NCBI GenBank assembly: GCA_910579325.1
Contig: CAJTTU010000097.1
Location: forward strand, 1-6,683
DNA length: 6,683 nucleotides
Direction of reading: 5' to 3'
Source of the DNA: an uncultured Lachnospiraceae bacterium
GTDB taxonomy: Bacteria > Bacillota > Clostridia > Lachnospirales > Lachnospiraceae
Position numbers and translations under genes: made by a program. Positions 1 through 5,534 of the stretch are shown here, piece by piece. The first letter of the stretch is position 1, and the number at the start of each line of letters is the position of its first letter. The notes beneath the pieces were generated by a model, which worked only from the letters and a program-made list of their open reading frames with translations, was not told the origin of the DNA and searched no databases.

Positions 1-1
1 G

Positions 2-199
2 AAATATTTTTATCCGCTGACCAATGCCTGCGACTGTTACAGAAGGCGTTTTTCTCCGGACAGTACGCCGACGGCGCTTAAAATTTCCCGACAGGTGCTG
101 ACGCTGCCGCTGTATGCGGATCTTTCCCTTGCGGATGTGGACGAGATCTGTGAGATCATATTGGATCATAAATCAGAAAGGGCAGGATTGACGGAATGA
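2..199 (+). CDS. DegT/DnrJ/EryC1/StrS family sugar aminotransferase, C-terminal end (5' truncated by window)
   Basis: Only the last 65 residues are present; the open frame runs from base 2 to a TGA at 197-199. The start KYFYPLTN and the later stretch VLTLPLYADLSLADVDEICE match the C-terminal end of PLP-dependent sugar aminotransferases that aminate keto-sugar nucleotides, where a 'vL.LPly..l...dv..i...i' pattern is typical. The KYFYPL form resembles enzymes acting on dTDP-3-keto- or 4-keto-6-deoxyhexoses, but the substrate cannot be told from this fragment, and the PLP lysine and active site lie outside the window. Its stop codon overlaps the start of the next gene as ATGA, which suggests translational coupling and one operon. 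The role would be cytoplasmic supply of an amino-sugar nucleotide for the glycan built by its neighbours. The family call is fairly safe; the substrate is open. Confidence 0.8.
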   Translation, partial: KYFYPLTNACDCYRRRFSPDSTPTALKISRQVLTLPLYADLSLADVDEICEIILDHKSERAGLTE

Positions 200-1734
200 A
201 AAATGTGATTGGAAAAAATTTGTCGCGTATTCGGAAAAAGGACTGGCAGTACCTGGGAATTACGGTTCTGGTTTCGGTTTTGTTTCTGCTGCTGGCCTAT
301 GAGTCCACCAGTCCGCTTTTTCCATATGTTCACGGCCTGGATTCCTCGTTCTTTATGATGACGGGGCGTATGGTAGCGGACGGAAAAGTGCCGTACCTGG
401 ATTTTTTTGATATGAAAGGGCCGATTCTTTTTTTTATAGAGGGGCTGGGCCAGCGGCTGATCGACGGGAAAATGGGAATCTTTCTGATTCAGAATCTGTT
501 TTTTCTGGCTGCGACGGGTCTTTCCTATGGCATTGCCAGACAGTTTGTGAAGGAAGCGCCCGCTCTTTTAGTGGTTCTGCTGAATCTTTTTGTACTGTCG
601 ACAACCTCCTCGGGAGGGAATTTCACCGAGGAATTCTCCCTTCCGCCCGTGCTGCTGTGCGAGCTGCTGGCGGTGATCTATGCAAAAAGATGCGACAGGA
701 GTCTGCGGGAGTCCGGGGAGGCGGAGCATCCGCCGCTTTATGCGGCTGTCTACGGCTTCTGCTTTATGTATCTGGCCCTGATCCGTATCACCAACGCCGC
801 CTTTATCTGCGGTATCGTGGGCGCTGTCCTGGTAGTATTGATCGCTACAAAAAAATGGAGGAATCTGCTGCATAATATGGCAGGCTTTCTTGTCGGTGCG
901 GCGTTGTGCTTCGCTCCTGTAGCGCTGTATTTTCTTACAAAAGGCGCTTTCGGGGAAATGATATACGGTACCTTTGTATTTCCTTTTCTCTATTCCAATG
1001 ACGGCGTTACAAACAGGATCGCCAGTACATGGATGACAATTCTCTATTATATCGGTCCGGCGCTTTCAGGATTTCTGGCAGCGCTAATTTACGCAAGAAA
1101 AAAGGAAGCGTATACGGGCTATATGATGGCCTTTTCCATTTTTCTTCTGATTGTGACGCTGAATATGGGGAGGACCTCCGCCCATTATTTTACGCTGGTG
1201 ATGCCCTCTTACGTGGTGGGCCTGGCGATGGCGGGACAGCTTTTGTCAGAGAAAGAGCTGAGGACGGCTCCCTGGCCATTATTTCTTACGGCGGCGTTTG
1301 TTGCGGTGCTTGGGAGCACGTTTATGAATTATCATGGAGGGATTACAGGCAAAATTTCCAATAATCTGAATGTGGTGATCAGTCCGGAAGGCGGGCGGGA
1401 ATGGACAGAGGCCGTCAGGTCCCAGGGGGATCTGATTCCGGAGGAGGAGAGAGAACTGGTATGGGGATACGGAATTCATCCGGCCTGGTACTATATCAAT
1501 GATATTCAGCCCTGTAACCGTTTCTGTGCCTATCAGGGAACTTTTGTGAGTATGGCTCCGGAAACAGTGGATGAGATCTATACGATGCTGGATACGGTTT
1601 TCCCTCGATGGATTGTGGTTTACAATGTGGAGGAGGCGAAGAGTGAGCTGGAATATCTGGGAGCCGTGCTGGAAACCAGATATGAGCTGGTCAGCGACCT
1701 TGAGGAGTTCGATCTCTACCGGCTGCAGCGGTAG
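196..1734 (+). CDS. Polytopic GT-C-like glycosyltransferase (GT39/PMT-like membrane protein)
   Basis: This is a 512-residue membrane protein with a first membrane segment at about residues 20-36, roughly ten more hydrophobic segments up to about residue 378, and a soluble C-terminal part of about 130 residues. After the first segment comes GLDSSFFMMTGRMVADG (47-63), with Asp49 placed like the catalytic acid in the first outer loop of GT-C enzymes, then PYLDFFDMKGP (66-76), similar to the 'P..df.d.KgP' motif of GT39/GT83-type proteins. GGNFTEEFSLP (140-150) and LIRITNA (195-201) also recur in Firmicutes members as I know them. Such enzymes use polyprenyl-phosphate sugars and transfer them on the outer face of the membrane. 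Donor and acceptor are unknown here. The ATG at 196 overlaps the previous stop, with a modest CAGGA ribosome site at 183-187. The C-terminal part (WGYGIHPAWYYIN) is probably extracellular. An uncharacterised polytopic protein without transferase activity is the alternative. Confidence 0.78.
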   Translation: MKNVIGKNLSRIRKKDWQYLGITVLVSVLFLLLAYESTSPLFPYVHGLDSSFFMMTGRMVADGKVPYLDFFDMKGPILFFIEGLGQRLIDGKMGIFLIQNLFFLAATGLSYGIARQFVKEAPALLVVLLNLFVLSTTSSGGNFTEEFSLPPVLLCELLAVIYAKRCDRSLRESGEAEHPPLYAAVYGFCFMYLALIRITNAAFICGIVGAVLVVLIATKKWRNLLHNMAGFLVGAALCFAPVALYFLTKGAFGEMIYGTFVFPFLYSNDGVTNRIASTWMTILYYIGPALSGFLAALIYARKKEAYTGYMMAFSIFLLIVTLNMGRTSAHYFTLVMPSYVVGLAMAGQLLSEKELRTAPWPLFLTAAFVAVLGSTFMNYHGGITGKISNNLNVVISPEGGREWTEAVRSQGDLIPEEERELVWGYGIHPAWYYINDIQPCNRFCAYQGTFVSMAPETVDEIYTMLDTVFPRWIVVYNVEEAKSELEYLGAVLETRYELVSDLEEFDLYRLQR

Positions 1735-1814
1735 CGCGTTTGTCGGATTTCCGGCGGCGGCGTATGGACCGAATAAAGGGCCGCTGTCTTTGTACCGGCT
1801 GCTGATTTGATGTT

Positions 1815-1820
1815 AGGAGG
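1815..1820 (+). promoter_or_regulatory. Shine-Dalgarno AGGAGG that decides a GTG start
   Basis: A perfect AGGAGG lies six bases before GTG at 1827, but only three bases before the in-frame TTG at 1824. Normal spacing therefore favours GTG as the start of the DUF6625-like gene. The resulting N-terminus, MKRIAMLVPYFG, also fits a family that begins almost directly with its first beta strand. Confidence 0.8.
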
Positions 1821-1826
1821 GGTTTG

Positions 1827-2807
1827 GTGAAACGGATTGCGATGCTGGTTCCCTATTTCGGAACCTTCCCGGATTATTTTCCGCTGTGGCTTTTATCCTG
1901 CGGCTGTAATCCTGACGTTGATTTTCTGGTTTTTACGGATGACAGGCGTTCCTTTGACTGGCCGGAGAATGTGAAGGTGACGTATCTTGGCTGGAAGCAG
2001 ATGCAGAAAAGGATCCGGAGCTGTTTTGATTTTCCGGTAAAAATACCCCGGCCCTACAAGCTCTGCGATTACCGCCCGGCCTACGGGGAGATTTTTGCCG
2101 ATGAACTTGCGGGATACGACTTCTGGGGGCACTGCGACCTGGATGTAGTCTGGGGGGCGCTGCGGGAGTTTGTGTCTGAAGAGCTGCTGGACCGTTACGA
2201 CAAGCTGTTTTACCGGGGACATTTCAGTCTGTACAGGAATACGGAGAAGATTAACGGACTGTACCGCTGCCCGGTGGAGGGAAAGCCTTTATACCGGGAA
2301 GTGTTTCAGGACGGCGCCTCCCGGGTATTTGACGAGTGGACGGGAATCGACCGGATTTTTGACGAGCAGAAAATTCCTGTTTATGACGGCGGGGTAGTAG
2401 CAGATATCTACGCGGATGATTATCATTTCACAGTAAATGGAGATAAGTGGGACAAGCGGCGTCCCCAGGTGTTTATGTGGCGTAAAATGAACGGCCGGTG
2501 CCGGATTTTTCGCTATTACCGGGATCAGAAGGATTATGTGCGGCAGGAATTTATGTATATTCATCTGCAGAAAAGGGAAATGGCGCTGCCGGCCGGAAAT
2601 CGGCCGGCAGATGCGTTGTTGATTGTGCCTAATCGGTTTATCCCCTGCGAGGGGCTGGCCAGGCTGTTGGAGGACCCGGAGACAGAGGACGAGACGGCGG
2701 CGGCCATGATCAAAAAGTTTTACAAACGGCGTCTGATCAACTGGGGACTTCTGAGAAAAAAATGCGCAAGGAAAGTCAGGAAGCTTAAATGGTATTTCAC
2801 TCGGTAG
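1827..2807 (+). CDS. DUF6625-like putative glycosyltransferase (GT-A-like, DxD motif)
   Basis: This 326-residue protein lacks clear membrane segments. It opens with a Rossmann-type strand (IAMLVPYFGTFPDYFPLWLL, 4-23), followed by VDFLVFTDD (31-39), RPYKLCDYRPAYG (75-87) and GYDFWGHCDLDVVWG (96-110). I recognise this order as the DUF6625 pattern found in polysaccharide clusters. The acidic triplet Asp104-Leu-Asp106 after a hydrophobic strand sits where GT-A glycosyltransferases bind the metal and nucleotide sugar, and GHFSLYRN follows as in relatives. The likely role is transfer of a sugar from a nucleotide donor on the cytoplasmic face; the very basic C-terminus (about 295-326, many Lys/Arg plus Trp) could bind the membrane. 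Donor and acceptor are unknown. GTG is preferred over the TTG three bases upstream because of AGGAGG spacing. The gene lies 92 bases after its neighbour and overlaps the next by 19. A perfect GC hairpin sits inside it at 2586-2610. Confidence 0.75.
   Translation: MKRIAMLVPYFGTFPDYFPLWLLSCGCNPDVDFLVFTDDRRSFDWPENVKVTYLGWKQMQKRIRSCFDFPVKIPRPYKLCDYRPAYGEIFADELAGYDFWGHCDLDVVWGALREFVSEELLDRYDKLFYRGHFSLYRNTEKINGLYRCPVEGKPLYREVFQDGASRVFDEWTGIDRIFDEQKIPVYDGGVVADIYADDYHFTVNGDKWDKRRPQVFMWRKMNGRCRIFRYYRDQKDYVRQEFMYIHLQKREMALPAGNRPADALLIVPNRFIPCEGLARLLEDPETEDETAAAMIKKFYKRRLINWGLLRKKCARKVRKLKWYFTR
2586..2610 (+). repeat. Perfect 10-bp GC-rich inverted repeat inside the DUF6625-like gene
   Basis: CTGCCGGCCG (2586-2595) is the exact reverse complement of CGGCCGGCAG (2601-2610), with the five-base loop GAAAT between them. 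Nine of ten base pairs on each arm, apart from the outer T/A pair, are G-C, so a stable stem in mRNA is expected. It encodes LPAGNRPAD (residues 254-262) in frame. The bases after it are moderately T-rich (GTTGTTGATTGT) without a true T run, so it is not a standard terminator. It may be a chance feature, a palindromic insertion or an intra-operon pause or mRNA-stability site before the MBOAT gene. Confidence 0.6.
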
Positions 2808-4375
2808 AATTTTGGTTATTTTTTATTCTGGTGATCGGAATTTACTATATGGTCAGTCCTTCAGTCCAGTGGATAGTTTTGTTGGCGGCCAGTCTGTTCT
2901 TTTATCTGTACGCAGGGCCGGGTATGCTGTTTTACCCGCTGTTTACCGTACTGCTCACTTATTGGAGCGCCCTGCAGATCGGCGACAACAACCGGAGGAT
3001 GAAGGAGCGGATCAGAGAAAGGGGCAGGGATCTGCCCAGAGAAGAAAAGCAGGCGATTCAGGCGAAATACCGTCGGATCAGCCGTGTCTGGCTGGGCGCG
3101 GCGCTTGTTGGGAACATCGGCCTGCTGTTTCTGATGAAGTATGCGGCGTTTCTGGCGGAAAATATAAACGGTCTGTTTGCGCTGATTTCCCTGGAAGGCG
3201 CTTTGCCGGCGCTTCGGTTCGCGCTGCCTGTCGGACTTTCTTTTTATACGTTTCAGGCGCTGGGCTATGTAATCGACATAAGCAGAGGGCTTTACGAGCC
3301 GCAGAAAAATCTGGGGAAATATGCGTTGTTTGTCCTGTTTTTCCCCCAGATTCTTCAGGGACCGGTAGGCCGGTATCCTCAGATGGAAAAGGAACTGTAT
3401 GCCTTACATAAATTTGACGCGGGGCAGGTGGCCGGGGGGTTAAAGCTGGCGGTGTGGGGGCTGTTTAAAAAGCTGGTCATCGCCGATCAGCTGGGCCGGG
3501 CGGTGGACGCTTATTTCGGGAATTTTGAGGCATATCCGGGGATTGGCGCTGCGTTCGGCGGCTGTGCGTTTGTGGTTCAGCTGTATACGGATTTTTCCGG
3601 TTATATGGATATCGCGGAAGGGGTTTCCCAGATGCTTGACATCCGGCTGTTCAAAAACTTCCGGAATCCTTTTTTCTCCCGGAGTATCCAGGAATTCTGG
3701 CAGAGGTGGCATATCAGTCTGGGAGAGTGGTTTAAGGACTATGTTTTTTATCCGCTGCTGAAATCCCGGCTGTGGGCGGGCCTTGGGAAAAGCTGCCGCC
3801 GGATATTCGGGAAAAAAACGGGAAAAGAGGTTACGACTTATGCCGGTATGTTTTGTCTCTGGTTTCTGATCGGCGCGTGGCATGGGGCGGACTGGAAGTT
3901 TGTTCTGGCGAGCGGTCTGATTCAGTGGTTTTACATCGTGTCGGGCAAAGTATTACAGCCTTTGTCGGTACGAATGAAGCGGGGGCTGCATATCCGGGAG
4001 GATGCCGGATGGTTTCCCTGTTTTCAGATGGTCCGTACTTTTTGTCTGTTTTCGTTTGCCATGCTGTTTTTCCGGGCGTCCTCTGTGAGAGAGGCTCTGG
4101 CGATTATCAGTCTGCTGTTCAGCTCTCCGGGATGGGAGCCTTTCGCGGGGCTGCTGTATGAGAATTTCGGGGCGCTGTTCTGTGCTTTTGCGGGAATCAG
4201 CGTGCTGGCTGTCGTTGAAGTAATGCAGAACAGGGGGGTCTCAGTACGGGAGCGGATCGGACGGTTAAAGGGCTGGCAGCGGTTCGCTTTTTACACGGCG
4301 GCGCTTATGGCCATTTTGGTTTTTGGGACGTATGGCATTACGGATCCCAGTCAGTTTATCTATTTTCAATTTTAG
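2789..4375 (+). CDS. MBOAT family O-acyltransferase (AlgI/DltB type)
   Basis: This 528-residue polytopic membrane protein carries the full AlgI/DltB signature: VGLSFYTFQALGYVIDI (148-164), FPQILQGPVGRY (185-196), YTDFSGYMDIAEG (266-278), FRNPFFSRSIQEFWQRWHIS (291-310) and LIGAWHGADW (360-369). His308 and His365 correspond to the two conserved MBOAT histidines, His365 being the invariant one. These proteins pass an acyl group across the membrane onto a polysaccharide or teichoic acid hydroxyl; acetyl is the commonest donor group for AlgI-like members. A charged cytoplasmic loop at about 66-98 is usual in Firmicutes relatives. The ATG lies 19 bases inside the previous gene with AGGAA (2778-2782) six bases before it, so translation is probably coupled. 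The next gene is its expected SGNH partner. No dltA or dltC is in the window, so D-alanylation of teichoic acid is less likely than O-acylation of the glycan made by this cluster, though the substrate is inferred. Confidence 0.92.
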   Translation: MVFHSVEFWLFFILVIGIYYMVSPSVQWIVLLAASLFFYLYAGPGMLFYPLFTVLLTYWSALQIGDNNRRMKERIRERGRDLPREEKQAIQAKYRRISRVWLGAALVGNIGLLFLMKYAAFLAENINGLFALISLEGALPALRFALPVGLSFYTFQALGYVIDISRGLYEPQKNLGKYALFVLFFPQILQGPVGRYPQMEKELYALHKFDAGQVAGGLKLAVWGLFKKLVIADQLGRAVDAYFGNFEAYPGIGAAFGGCAFVVQLYTDFSGYMDIAEGVSQMLDIRLFKNFRNPFFSRSIQEFWQRWHISLGEWFKDYVFYPLLKSRLWAGLGKSCRRIFGKKTGKEVTTYAGMFCLWFLIGAWHGADWKFVLASGLIQWFYIVSGKVLQPLSVRMKRGLHIREDAGWFPCFQMVRTFCLFSFAMLFFRASSVREALAIISLLFSSPGWEPFAGLLYENFGALFCAFAGISVLAVVEVMQNRGVSVRERIGRLKGWQRFAFYTAALMAILVFGTYGITDPSQFIYFQF

Positions 4376-4383
4376 CTGACTGG

Positions 4384-4422
4384 CCGCAGCAGACCGGACC
4401 GGTTTCATAAGGAAAGCTGCGG
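4384..4422 (+). repeat. Small inverted repeat in the MBOAT-SGNH spacer
   Basis: CCGCAGC (4384-4390) pairs perfectly with GCTGCGG (4416-4422) around a 25-base loop that itself contains the short palindrome ACCGG-A-CCGGT (4393-4403). No T run follows, so it is not a convincing terminator. It could be an mRNA processing or stability element in the 74-base gap, or chance. Confidence 0.25.
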
Positions 4423-4449
4423 ACTGAAAATATAGGATGGGGGAGCGAT

Positions 4450-5502
4450 ATGTCTGAACAGACAGATTATCGATGCGGGACTCATAAGGGGCCGCGTCCG
4501 GACGATGTGATAACGCCGGGCGGCAGCGGCCGTGGACTGTTAAGACTGGCGTTTCGGGCGGCCGGGGTCGGACTGACAGCGGCGATTGTTTATGTTTGTG
4601 TTTTCCTGACAGCTTTTTGTCTGCTGCCGCCTCTGTATGAAGACTCTTATCAGAGCGTGGTGGTGCGTCAGTATGACAGTCTGAGAGAAATTCAGGAGCC
4701 GAAGGTAATTGTACTTGGCACTTCTTATGTGACCTTTTCCGTGGATGCGGATCTGCTGGAGCAGGAACTTCAGATGCCTTGTCAGATTTTCGGATGCCAT
4801 TTGGGGATGGGAACAAGATATTTTTTCGATATGTCTAAAGAGTGGATCGGCGAGGGAGATATCGTGGTGTATCCGATATGGGAGTCCGATATTGATTATT
4901 ATGGGACTGAGCTGATTCTTTCAGGTATCGAAGGCAGAACGGACCTTCTGCTTTCTCTTCCGCCGGGGGCTGTGAAAGGCGTTTTGGCCGGCAGCCGGGA
5001 TATTATCACAAAGAAGCTGTATGAGCCGCTGCGCAGGATGCTTTTTCCTGCTGAAAGGGAACGGGCTGACAGCGGCGTGGATCCGATCTATAATATCGAT
5101 TCCTTTGACGAAAAAGGGACGATGAAAGCCCTGCGGCTGGAAAGCTGGACGGAGGCTGTGCCGGAAGATCAGAAGAAACGGTATGACAGAGCGGCATATT
5201 CTCAGGAATACATTGCGTTTCTCAACGAATTTGACACATTCTGCAGAGAAAGGGGAGCGGTGTTCTGCCTGACCTATCCTACTATTCTGGACGAAGCGGT
5301 TGAGAACAGCGAGGAGGAACTGAAAGCGTTTGATCTATGGCTCAGGGAACAGGTTTCGGCTCCGGTGATCACAGATATCCGAAATACGATGATGCTGAAG
5401 GAAGAAATATATAACGGCGTGATGCATTGCAACACGCCGGGCGCCGTCCGTTACAGCAGTATGCTGGCGGAGGATATCAGAAGAATCATTTCTGTTAAAT
5501 GA
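4450..5502 (+). CDS. Membrane-anchored SGNH-hydrolase-like protein, partner of the MBOAT acyltransferase
   Basis: This 350-residue protein has a hydrophilic N-terminal tail of about 35 residues, one membrane segment (about 38-60) and then a domain that should lie outside the membrane. VIVLGTSYVTFSVDADLLEQ (86-105) is the SGNH block I strand and loop with Ser92 as candidate nucleophile; FGCHLGMGTRYF (114-125) resembles block II and GDIVVYPIWES (136-146) the following strand. Near the C-terminus YNGVMHCNTPGA (321-332) matches block V with His326, but the usual Asp three or four residues before the His is Gly323/Asn322 here. Proteins of this kind (DltD, AlgJ/AlgX-like) complete acyl transfer begun by an MBOAT protein, which fits its position 74 bases downstream. 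The ATG at 4450 has a GGGGGAG ribosome site at 4439-4445. It may be an active O-acyltransferase/esterase or a binding partner that has lost catalysis. The family is likely; activity is uncertain. Confidence 0.8.
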   Translation: MSEQTDYRCGTHKGPRPDDVITPGGSGRGLLRLAFRAAGVGLTAAIVYVCVFLTAFCLLPPLYEDSYQSVVVRQYDSLREIQEPKVIVLGTSYVTFSVDADLLEQELQMPCQIFGCHLGMGTRYFFDMSKEWIGEGDIVVYPIWESDIDYYGTELILSGIEGRTDLLLSLPPGAVKGVLAGSRDIITKKLYEPLRRMLFPAERERADSGVDPIYNIDSFDEKGTMKALRLESWTEAVPEDQKKRYDRAAYSQEYIAFLNEFDTFCRERGAVFCLTYPTILDEAVENSEEELKAFDLWLREQVSAPVITDIRNTMMLKEEIYNGVMHCNTPGAVRYSSMLAEDIRRIISVK

Positions 5503-5507
5503 TTCTT
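5481..5507. terminator. Possible bidirectional transcription stop between convergent genes
   Basis: AAGAATCATTT (5481-5491) and AAATGATTCTT (5497-5507) form a perfect 11-bp inverted repeat with a five-base loop. It spans the TGA of the SGNH-like gene (5500-5502) and lies between two converging genes, the normal place for a shared terminator. Against this, only two of the eleven pairs are G-C and no clean T run follows on either strand. It may instead slow 3' exonucleases. Position is the main support. Confidence 0.4.
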
Positions 5508-5534
5508 GAAAATGTCTGCTGTCAGGGGGTGCTT

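Noticed and set aside
720..734. Short hairpin GGCGGA-GCA-TCCGCC within the GT-C gene
   Set aside because: The six-base stem is of a size expected by chance in GC-rich codons and is not linked to any boundary.
1740..1768. Possible promoter TTGTCG, 17 bases, TATGGA in the spacer before the DUF6625-like gene
   Set aside because: The -10 matches the consensus at only three of six positions and the spacing match could easily arise by chance.
2812..3411. Plus-strand open frame of 199 residues in a second frame inside the MBOAT gene
   Set aside because: The MBOAT frame here carries family signatures, while this frame shows Arg/Gly/Ser-rich nonsense composition and no motif.
3440..3883. Minus-strand open frame of 147 residues opposite the MBOAT catalytic region
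   Set aside because: It is an antisense shadow of the conserved FWQRWH and GAWHG region, with no independent evidence for a gene.
4265..4816. Minus-strand open frame of 183 residues across the MBOAT-SGNH junction
   Set aside because: It lies opposite two genes with clear family motifs, has Pro/Arg/Ser-rich composition without recognisable motifs, and is explained as an antisense shadow.
2789..5502. Reading the MBOAT and SGNH-like genes as a dlt (teichoic acid D-alanylation) operon
   Set aside because: No DltA ligase or DltC carrier is present, and the surrounding genes are glycosyltransferases and a sugar aminotransferase.
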